Assembly: GCF_024519285.1 (NCBI RefSeq)
Contig: NZ_JAMZCY010000004.1
Span: 726,736 to 790,735, forward strand
DNA: 64,000 nt
Source: Cohnella sp. WQ 127256
GTDB lineage: Bacteria; Bacillota; Bacilli; Paenibacillales; Paenibacillaceae
Direction of reading: 5' to 3'
Part shown: in pieces, positions 55,574 to 64,000 of the stretch
Layout: every line of letters begins with the position of its first letter
Numbering within the stretch: the stretch's first letter is position 1
Position numbers and translations under genes: made by a program
Notes under the pieces: generated by a model
The model's input: only the letters and a program-made list of their open reading frames with translations
What the model was told of the DNA's origin: nothing
Database searches by the model: none

Positions 55574-56692
55574 ATGCAGTTAAACTCATTGGAGCTTCAT
55601 GGATATCGTAACTATGAGTCATTAAAGCTATCAACTGAGGGTGGCGTCAATATTTTTATTGGGCCGAATGCCCAAGGGAAAACGAATTTAATTGAAGCCA
55701 TTCATGTGTTGTCTTTAACGAAGTCCCACCGGACCTCGAAGGATAAGGAATTGATTGGCTGGAATCATTCAGCGGCTATCATTAGAGCTCAAATGAATAG
55801 AAAGCTTGGCGATGTAAGTCTGGAATTGCAGTTATCGGCACAAGGAAAAAAGGCTAAAGTTAACGGATTGGAGCAGCGCAAGCTCAGTAGCTTCGTTGGC
55901 ACGTTAAATGTCGTCTTGTTCGCGCCGGAGGATCTGGATATCGTCAAAGGAGCACCGGGAGTGCGCCGCCGGTTCATGGACATGGAAATCGGTCAGGTGC
56001 ATCCCGGTTATTTGTACGACATGCAGCAGTATCAGAGAATTTTGCAGCAAAGAAACAATTATTTGAAATCAACTGATATCCACAGGGCTTCTCCAGAAAT
56101 GCTAGATGTATGGAATGAGCAACTTGTAACGTCAGGTGTTAAAATGATGCAAAAAAGGAAAAACTTTATTGTACAGCTGCAGAAGTGGGCAGAAAAAATA
56201 CATTCCGGAATTACGGGGAGCACTGAACATTTTACCGTGGAGTATAAACCCTCATTCGGTTCCTCGTCTGGAATGGATAACCAAGAACAATCTTCTTTAT
56301 TCGATCAATTTATGTTAAAGTTATCACAGGGCAAGGAACAGGAATTTAGGCGGGGAATGACGCTGACCGGTCCGCATCGCGATGATCTGAGCTTTGCCAT
56401 TAACGGCAAGGATGTTCAGTCATTCGGATCCCAAGGACAGCAGCGAACAGCGGCATTGTCATTAAAGCTGGCAGAATTAGAACTCATGCATGAAGAAATC
56501 GGGGAATACCCGATATTATTGCTGGATGATGTTCTATCTGAATTGGACCAGACTCGGCAAACTCAGCTTATTGAAACCTTTCAGAGCAGAGTGCAGACGT
56601 TTATCACGACGACGGGTTTGGAGAGCGTTAATATGAGCCGTTTGAAGGATGCTTCTATTTTTCACGTGAGAGACGGCCAATTGCTGCGTTAA
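55574..56692 (+). CDS. recF: DNA replication/repair protein RecF
   Basis: 372 aa SMC-like ATPase: Walker A GPNAQGKTN near 32, signature-type SQGQQRT near 295, Walker B LLLDDVLSELD. Loads RecA at gaps. RBS GGAGAGG. Confidence 0.96.
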   Translation: MQLNSLELHGYRNYESLKLSTEGGVNIFIGPNAQGKTNLIEAIHVLSLTKSHRTSKDKELIGWNHSAAIIRAQMNRKLGDVSLELQLSAQGKKAKVNGLEQRKLSSFVGTLNVVLFAPEDLDIVKGAPGVRRRFMDMEIGQVHPGYLYDMQQYQRILQQRNNYLKSTDIHRASPEMLDVWNEQLVTSGVKMMQKRKNFIVQLQKWAEKIHSGITGSTEHFTVEYKPSFGSSSGMDNQEQSSLFDQFMLKLSQGKEQEFRRGMTLTGPHRDDLSFAINGKDVQSFGSQGQQRTAALSLKLAELELMHEEIGEYPILLLDDVLSELDQTRQTQLIETFQSRVQTFITTTGLESVNMSRLKDASIFHVRDGQLLR

Positions 56693-56708
56693 TGTTAGGA
56701 GGAGCTCC

Positions 56709-56954
56709 GTGTACATTCATCTGGGCGGGGAAAAGGTTATTCGGACGTCGCAGCTCGTGGCTATTTTTGATATATCCATTGAGCAGTCTTCCAAGCTATC
56801 GAGGCAATTTGTCGTGCATGCGCAGAAGAACAAAGAAGTGGAAACAATCGGGGAAGAAGATCCTAAATCGATTGTTGTAACGGAGCATAAAGTTTATTAC
56901 TCTCCAATATCCACGGCCACTCTCAAGAAGAGGGCGCACTATTTGGAAGGGTAA
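56709..56954 (+). CDS. remB: RemB (YaaB) extracellular-matrix regulator family
   Basis: 81 aa, GTG start behind TTAGGAGGAG. DUF370-like: MYIHLGGEKVIRTSQLVAIF. In B. subtilis RemB occurs between recF and gyrB and influences biofilm-matrix genes. Confidence 0.9.
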   Translation: MYIHLGGEKVIRTSQLVAIFDISIEQSSKLSRQFVVHAQKNKEVETIGEEDPKSIVVTEHKVYYSPISTATLKKRAHYLEG

Positions 56955-58925
<1,971 letters not shown>

Positions 58926-58947
58926 TACAAACAATGAGTTAAGCACA

Positions 58948-58983
58948 CGCAGGGGGTATCTCTAGATAGAGGTACCCCCTGCG
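58948..58983. terminator. Bidirectional terminator between gyrB and the YheC/D gene
   Basis: Near-perfect 36-bp palindrome with arms CGCAGGGGGTA and TACCCCCTGCG, centred on TCTAGA, between the convergent stop codons. Confidence 0.75.
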
Positions 58984-58985
58984 AA

Positions 58986-59759
58986 TTACCCTTTGCGTTT
59001 ACGGACCTTGAATCGACCGTAGGCTACGGCATAGGAATAGATTCTTCGGAACACGGAGCGATTAGGTAGTTTCTTAAACAGAAACGGGTCAGGCAATGTA
59101 TTGACCTCGAGAATCCACGGCTTCAAAGTGTGGTCAACGGCCACATCTATCCCGATTTCTTTAATCCGAGGGAATCTCTTCTCCATTGCAATAGCGACAT
59201 CTACCCCAAGCTTACGGAGACGAGCTTCATAGTGAGTCCATTTCTCTGCAGATAAGGAACGCTTCAACAAGGTCATGACAGGTTTGGGCGTACCTCCGGC
59301 ATGATAGTTCGTTACGATTTTACGAGGATGGGCGACACGACCGATCATCCCAGTTGCCTCCCACTTCGATTGCGGGTTTTTCTGAACCATAATTCGAAGG
59401 TCGAATCTTCTTCCGGAGTACTTTAACAAATGAATCCCTTGTTGGGCTAAATACGCTTTGTTCTTCTTCACAACAAGAAGCTTTCGATACATGTCGCCAA
59501 AGGTAACGAAGGAATATTTAGCCTCACCTGACTGAAAGAAGTAAGGGCGATTGGCTCCGATGTTCTTCTCCACTCGTATGACCCCATTGCCGAAAGTGCC
59601 ATTAACCGGTTTTACATAAATCATTCCATAATGATCAAGCATTTGTTCTACGGTTGACCTCTGAAAGCTTCGGGTGGAAGGGACATATTCTCTTAAAATG
59701 GGATCGGCAATAAGAACGTTGGTTTTAGCCCATTTACTGCGAACGCGCTGAATCGACAT
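58986..59759 (-). CDS. YheC/YheD family ATP-grasp protein (endospore-coat associated)
   Basis: 257 aa, shorter than Bacillus YheC/YheD. ATP-grasp-like core: KPVNGTFGNGVIRVEKN, FDLRIMVQKN and GIDVAVDHTLKPWILEVNT near the end. YheC/D proteins associate with the spore coat; the enzymatic reaction is unknown. It is the only minus-strand gene in the gyr arm and lies between gyrB and gyrA. Confidence 0.85.
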   Translation of the reverse strand: MSIQRVRSKWAKTNVLIADPILREYVPSTRSFQRSTVEQMLDHYGMIYVKPVNGTFGNGVIRVEKNIGANRPYFFQSGEAKYSFVTFGDMYRKLLVVKKNKAYLAQQGIHLLKYSGRRFDLRIMVQKNPQSKWEATGMIGRVAHPRKIVTNYHAGGTPKPVMTLLKRSLSAEKWTHYEARLRKLGVDVAIAMEKRFPRIKEIGIDVAVDHTLKPWILEVNTLPDPFLFKKLPNRSVFRRIYSYAVAYGRFKVRKRKG

Positions 59760-59794
59760 CGGGGTTCATCCAACCTTTCCCTTCGGCAATATGG

Positions 59795-59800
59795 TATAAT
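59795..59800 (+). promoter_or_regulatory. gyrA extended -10
   Basis: TATAAT preceded by TGG, about 100 bp before gyrA; the -35 is poor, as allowed for an extended -10 promoter. Confidence 0.45.
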
Positions 59801-59900
59801 GGAATTATTGTATATTTTCTAATCTATGACGGAAATCGCCTTGCGGTGAGTATTCGTAAGAGCGTTCTTATCCGCTTGTATATTGTTAAGGAGGATCCTC

Positions 59901-62378
59901 ATGTCTGAAGAACAACGCTCCCAAGTCCGCGACCGCGATATCGGGGTCGAGATGAAGGAATCGTTCATGGATTACGCAATGAGCATTATCGTCAGCCGGG
60001 CTTTACCGGATGTTCGTGATGGATTGAAGCCAGTTCATAGACGTATTCTCTATGCGATGTCTGAATTGGGGATGTCCCCGGACAAGCCTTACAAGAAATC
60101 GGCGAGAATCGTCGGTGAAGTTATCGGTAAGTACCATCCACATGGTGACTCTCCAATCTATGAGGCCATGGTACGTATGGCACAGGATTTCTCTCTCCGT
60201 TACATGTTAGTCGATGGCCATGGTAACTTTGGTTCCGTTGATGGAGACGGAGCAGCTGCAATGCGTTATACGGAAGCTCGTCTCTCCAAGATCGCAATGG
60301 AGATGCTTCGCGATATTAACAAGGAAACCGTTGATTACAGACCTAACTACGATGGTGAAGAGATCGAGCCTGTCGTTTTACCAGCAAGATATCCGAACTT
60401 GCTCGTTAACGGTAATACCGGTATCGCAGTAGGGATGGCAACGAACATTCCGCCTCACAACCTGAGAGAGGTCATTGAGGGTACTCAAGCGCTGTTACGT
60501 GATCCGGAATTAACACCTTATGATCTAATGGAATATGTAAAAGGTCCGGATTTTCCAACGTCTGGTCTAATTCTAGGTCGGGTAGGCATCCGTCAAGCTT
60601 ATGCAACAGGACGTGGTTCTGTTACGATGCGAGCACGTGCCACAATTGAGGAGAACAACGGCAAAGCCCGTATTCTCGTTCATGAAATCCCATATCAAGT
60701 CAATAAAGCAAGACTCGTTGAGAAAATTGCTGAGCTCGTACGCGAGAAGAAGATCGACGGAATTACAGATCTTCGCGATGAATCAGACCGTAATGGTATG
60801 CGGATTGTAATCGAGCTACGCCGTGATGTAACACCGACGGTAGTACTCAACAATCTGTATAAGCAAACTCAGATGCAAACAAGCTTCGGAGTTAACATGC
60901 TGGCGCTTGTTAATAATGAGCCTAGAGTACTTAACCTGAAGGAAGTTCTATATCATTACATCCAGCATCAGGTTGAAGTCATTCGCCGTCGTACGGAATA
61001 CGATCTGAAGAAAGCAGCAGCGCGCGCGCACATTCTAGAAGGATTGCGTATTGCTCTTGATCATCTCGATGAGGTCATAGCGCTCATTCGTGCTTCTCAA
61101 ACTACGGAAGAAGCTAGAGAAGGCTTGATTTCACGATTCGGTCTTTCCCACGATCAAGCTCAGGCTATTCTGGATATGCGTCTACAACGCCTTACAGGCT
61201 TGGAGCGCGATAAGATCGAACAGGAATATAACGAATTACAGACGAAGATTGCTGAATATAAAGCGATTCTAGCTGATGAGAACCTCGTTAATGAGATCAT
61301 TTATGATGAACTTGAAGAGACGAAGCTCAAATATGGTGACGATCGCCGTACGGAAATTACAGTGAGCGACGACGAGATATTGGATGAAGATCTGATTCCT
61401 CGAGATGATGTTGTCGTCACGATGACGCATACCGGCTATATTAAGCGGCTCCCAGTGTCTACTTATCGCAGTCAAAAGCGTGGGGGTAGAGGGATTGTGG
61501 GTATGGGAACAAAAGATGATGATTTCATCGAAAATCTATTCGTCTCTAATACTCACCATTATCTATTGTTCTTTACGAACAAAGGTCGCGTATTCCGGAT
61601 GAAGGCTTATGAGATTCCGGATTTAAGTCGGACAGCTCGAGGCACGCCGATTATCAACCTAATTCAGATCGAACAGGGCGAAACGATTAACGCGGTTATT
61701 CCAGTTGAATCTTTCGAGCCTAATCAATTCCTATTCTTCGCTACTCGTAACGGTATCGTGAAGAAAACACCGCTTGATAATTACGCGAACATTCGTAAAG
61801 TTGGTCTGATCGCCATTTCCTTGCGTGAAGACGATGACCTAATTGGTGTTAAATTGACAGACGGTGAACGTGAAATCGTTATGGGGACTAGCCAAGGGAT
61901 GTCTATTCGTTTCTCTGAGGCAGACGTTAGAGCGATGGGTCGTTCGGCAACCGGTGTTAAAGGAATTCAATTAGCGGATGACGATAAAGTAATCGATATG
62001 GATATCGTATCAGCGGAGCAAGAAGTGTTGATCGTAACGGCTAAAGGTTATGGTAAGCGGACTCCAATGACGGAATATCGGATTCAGACACGTGGCGGTA
62101 AAGGGATCAAGACCTTGAACGTTACGGAGAAGAATGGAGCTATCGTTGGATTGAAGGTCGTTCACGATGATGAAGATCTAATGATCATGACTTCCTCTGG
62201 AACCTTGATCCGTACAAGTATGGCAGGAATTAATACAATGGGACGTATAACCCAAGGTGTTAAATTGATTAATATTCGTGATGAAGATTCCGTGGCTACA
62301 GTTGCTCGGGCTCCGAAGAACGAAGAAACAGATACGGATTCTGAAGATACGGAAAGCGAGACGGAAGACAACGCATAA
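59901..62378 (+). CDS. gyrA: DNA gyrase subunit A
   Basis: 825 aa from ATG 59901 ([18 protein letters not shown]), RBS AGGAGGATCC. Breakage-reunion domain with active-site Tyr123 ([10 protein letters not shown]), quinolone-region [10 protein letters not shown] with Ser84 and Glu88 intact, and C-terminal beta-pinwheel with a QKRGGRG gyrase box. An acidic tail ends the protein. Confidence 0.97.
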   Translation: MSEEQRSQVRDRDIGVEMKESFMDYAMSIIVSRALPDVRDGLKPVHRRILYAMSELGMSPDKPYKKSARIVGEVIGKYHPHGDSPIYEAMVRMAQDFSLRYMLVDGHGNFGSVDGDGAAAMRYTEARLSKIAMEMLRDINKETVDYRPNYDGEEIEPVVLPARYPNLLVNGNTGIAVGMATNIPPHNLREVIEGTQALLRDPELTPYDLMEYVKGPDFPTSGLILGRVGIRQAYATGRGSVTMRARATIEENNGKARILVHEIPYQVNKARLVEKIAELVREKKIDGITDLRDESDRNGMRIVIELRRDVTPTVVLNNLYKQTQMQTSFGVNMLALVNNEPRVLNLKEVLYHYIQHQVEVIRRRTEYDLKKAAARAHILEGLRIALDHLDEVIALIRASQTTEEAREGLISRFGLSHDQAQAILDMRLQRLTGLERDKIEQEYNELQTKIAEYKAILADENLVNEIIYDELEETKLKYGDDRRTEITVSDDEILDEDLIPRDDVVVTMTHTGYIKRLPVSTYRSQKRGGRGIVGMGTKDDDFIENLFVSNTHHYLLFFTNKGRVFRMKAYEIPDLSRTARGTPIINLIQIEQGETINAVIPVESFEPNQFLFFATRNGIVKKTPLDNYANIRKVGLIAISLREDDDLIGVKLTDGEREIVMGTSQGMSIRFSEADVRAMGRSATGVKGIQLADDDKVIDMDIVSAEQEVLIVTAKGYGKRTPMTEYRIQTRGGKGIKTLNVTEKNGAIVGLKVVHDDEDLMIMTSSGTLIRTSMAGINTMGRITQGVKLINIRDEDSVATVARAPKNEETDTDSEDTESETEDNA

Positions 62379-62422
62379 GTTGTCTTCCAGAACCGTTAGC
62401 CATCTAAGAGAGGGAAATAGTG

Positions 62423-63499
62423 ATGCCGATTATTCCGACTATGCAAGTACAAGTGGGTGATCGTCTTGCCAATGATGTTCAGACATCTCTCGGAAGCGTG
62501 CTGCTTCAGCAAGGCCGAATCTTATCTGACAGAGATAAGGAAATATTGCAGGCTTTTCTCATATCAAGCGTAGATGTCAGACGGAATGGTCTAGAAGCGC
62601 AGGAAGTGGAGAAGGCGGAGGAAGTTACTCTTGCCGCCACAGAAGTCAAGATCACTTCTTTGCAGCAACACTTTCTCAGCATGGAGAGTCTTCTTAAGCG
62701 TATCATGTCAATGGTTAGCTCCGGACTGAAGATTCCCATATTGGATTTGCGTAATGAGCTAACTCTAATGTTAGCTCGTATGGATGAATATAACGTACTA
62801 ACATTTGTATGTCCCCCAGCAGTTGGGACAGAAGATGTATTAGTTCGTAACAGTGTCCTCTGCGCAATGACCTCTTATCAATTGGCTAAGTGGAGCAAAC
62901 TCCCTGAGAAAGATTGGCTTCAGATTTCGATGGCGGGCTTGCTACACGATATTGGTAATGTGAAGGTGGACAAGGCGATCCTTAACAAGCCTTCACGCCT
63001 TTCTTCAGAAGAAACAGAAGAGATGAGAAAACATACTCTTTATGGCTTCAGATTGCTCGAAGGTAGTACTTCGATGAATCAGGGTGTATGGCTTTCAGCG
63101 CTTCAGCATCACGAGAGAATTGACGGCAGCGGTTATCCTATGAAGGTAAAAGGGGAAAAGATTCATCCTTTTGCGAAGATCGTTGCAATCGCAGATATGT
63201 ACCATGCCATGACATCCAATCGCAACTATCGAAAAGCGGAGTCCCCGTATCTTGTGCTCGAGGAGCTCCATTCCGGATCCTTCGGCAAGTTAGACCCGCT
63301 ATTCGTTCAAACCTTTATTGAGAGAACGACTCAATTCCATAATGGCGTTTTCGTTAAGCTAAACAATGGTTCCATTGGAGAGATCGTGTTCACAGATCGT
63401 AACGACCCGACTCGTCCGATGGTATCGGTAAATGGTCAGATTGTGAATCTGGGTCAGAATCGTCAGATGTTCATCTGTGAAGTGTTTGCAACTCCCTAG
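62423..63499 (+). CDS. HD-GYP-like domain protein with degenerate metal ligands
   Basis: 358 aa from ATG 62423 behind AGAGAGGG. The N-terminal DUF3391-like region (about 1-95) is followed by an HD-GYP domain: LLHDIGNVKVDKAIL, HHERIDGSGYP and IADMYHAMTSNRNYR. The usual Lys of HDIGK is Asn; the first His ligand (HSxxVA) appears as NSVLCAM. HD-GYP enzymes hydrolyse cyclic-di-GMP; activity here is uncertain. Confidence 0.85.
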   Translation: MPIIPTMQVQVGDRLANDVQTSLGSVLLQQGRILSDRDKEILQAFLISSVDVRRNGLEAQEVEKAEEVTLAATEVKITSLQQHFLSMESLLKRIMSMVSSGLKIPILDLRNELTLMLARMDEYNVLTFVCPPAVGTEDVLVRNSVLCAMTSYQLAKWSKLPEKDWLQISMAGLLHDIGNVKVDKAILNKPSRLSSEETEEMRKHTLYGFRLLEGSTSMNQGVWLSALQHHERIDGSGYPMKVKGEKIHPFAKIVAIADMYHAMTSNRNYRKAESPYLVLEELHSGSFGKLDPLFVQTFIERTTQFHNGVFVKLNNGSIGEIVFTDRNDPTRPMVSVNGQIVNLGQNRQMFICEVFATP

Positions 63500-63519
63500 A
63501 GGAGTGCATCTATCTATTG

Positions 63520-63565
63520 AAAGACCGTAAAGTCAGCCAAGCGCTGATTTCACGGTCTTTTTCTT
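63520..63565 (+). terminator. Terminator after the HD-GYP gene
   Basis: Arms AAAGACCGTAAAGTCAGC and GCTGATTTCACGGTCTTT (two mismatches) around CAAGC, then TTCTT. Confidence 0.85.
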
Positions 63566-63623
63566 ATTTCCAAGCGAATATAAAGACTGCTTTAGCGTGT
63601 TAGAAAGAGGTACTAAAAAGCAA

Positions 63624-63687
63624 TTGAAAAAGAAATTGAAATAATTATAAAAAAGGGTTGCAATCGTCTAGGTGGCTGTGATATATT
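63624..63687 (+). promoter_or_regulatory. rrn tandem promoters
   Basis: P1: TTGAAA (63624) N16 TATAAA (63646). P2: TTGCAA (63658) N18 TATATT (63682) with TGA extended -10. Tandem SigA promoters are usual for rrn operons. Confidence 0.65.
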
Positions 63688-63751
63688 ATTTAAGCCGCTT
63701 CAAGAGGGCGCACGACAAGCTGACAAATAGCGAGTCGAACGAAACACGAAT

Positions 63752-63765
63752 TGTTCTTTGAAAAC
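63752..63765 (+). promoter_or_regulatory. rrn leader boxA antitermination site
   Basis: TGTTCTTTGAAAAC, the boxA-like motif common in Firmicute rrn leaders (NusB/NusE binding), about 120 nt upstream of the 16S gene. Confidence 0.75.
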
Positions 63766-63883
63766 TGAACATCGAGCGTAAGAAAACGAACAAAACGTCG
63801 GAAGATGGCTTCGGCTGTCGGAGGACAAACCAGTTGTAAAGATTGAGCCTTCAAGGCTCTTTAATACGAAGCTTCGGCTTCAC

Positions 63884-64000
63884 TATTATGGAGAGTTTGA
63901 TCCTGGCTCAGGACGAACGCTGGCGGCGTGCCTAATACATGCAAGTCGAACGAATCTCTGATGGAGCTTGCTCCTGATGAGGTTAGTGGCGGACGGGTGA
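63884..64000 (+). rRNA. rrs: 16S ribosomal RNA, 5' end (partial)
   Basis: The canonical 5' region GAGAGTTTGATCCTGGCTCA begins at 63890, followed by GACGAACGCTGGCGGCGTGC and the V1 region; the gene runs off the window. The exact 5' end is approximate. Position after gyrA matches the origin-proximal rrn of Bacilli. Confidence 0.96.

Overview
The window is a replication-origin region of a low-to-moderate GC, spore-forming Firmicute, most likely a Paenibacillaceae member (Paenibacillus or Cohnella-like). The support is gene order (rpmH | oriC | dnaA-dnaN-rlbA-recF-remB-gyrB-gyrA-rrn on one side; rnpA-yidC-khpB-mnmE-mnmG-rsmG-noc-parA-parB on the other), the sporulation genes (yyaC, a YheC/YheD protein, Noc, GdpP) and the intact walRKHIJ-htrA cluster. 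Species cannot be fixed from the sequence alone. Almost every gene left of about 52.2 kb is on the minus strand and almost every gene right of it is on the plus strand, as expected for replication moving outward from oriC at about 52.2-54.1 kb.

Layout from left to right: 0-4.3 kb, a BmrCD-type heterodimeric ABC exporter with an unannotated 29-codon leader peptide and two tandem terminators (an apparent antibiotic-responsive attenuator). 4.4-12 kb, walR-walK-walH-walI-walJ, htrA and a CxxH/CxxC mini-protein. 12-18.4 kb, a LysM/G5/M23 cell-wall peptidase, a membrane-anchored unknown, an RND exporter, then 600 bp of unexplained structured and repeated non-coding DNA. 18.4-28.4 kb, purA (with PurR boxes), dnaB, rplI, gdpP, a YybS-like membrane protein, an altered D-aminoacylase-like protein, a CBS protein and an LCP transferase. 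28.7-30.6 kb, a plus-strand ABC-2 transporter pair. 30.7-35.5 kb, a self-contained TetR-GH1-sulfatase-GPH symporter operon that looks like an accessory insertion. 35.6-36.8 kb, rpsF-ssb-rpsR, with an unusually long S18. 37-43 kb, YjzC-like protein, an unknown membrane protein, tRNA-Ser(CGA), DUF951, MscS, DUF3343, yyaC, DUF4446 and a cysteine-desulfurase-like enzyme. 42.8-52.2 kb, the parBA/noc segregation block, tRNA modification genes, khpB-yidC-rnpA-rpmH. 52.2-63.6 kb, bipartite oriC and the dnaA-to-gyrA leading arm, with a spore-coat-type gene between gyrB and gyrA and an HD-GYP protein after gyrA. 63.6-64.0 kb, promoters, boxA leader and the first ~117 nt of a 16S rRNA.

Functionally the window joins chromosome replication and segregation (DnaA, DnaN, DnaB, ParAB with three parS sites, Noc, gyrase), ribosome and tRNA biogenesis, and envelope homeostasis (WalRK, M23 peptidase, LCP, YidC, HtrA, GdpP). 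The main items for follow-up are the attenuator upstream of the exporter, the 51-bp hairpin repeat array beside purA, the amidohydrolase that has lost its HxH metal ligands, the TetR gene that seems to begin at ATT, and the 37.2-37.8 kb segment. No CRISPR array, prophage or intact insertion sequence was seen.
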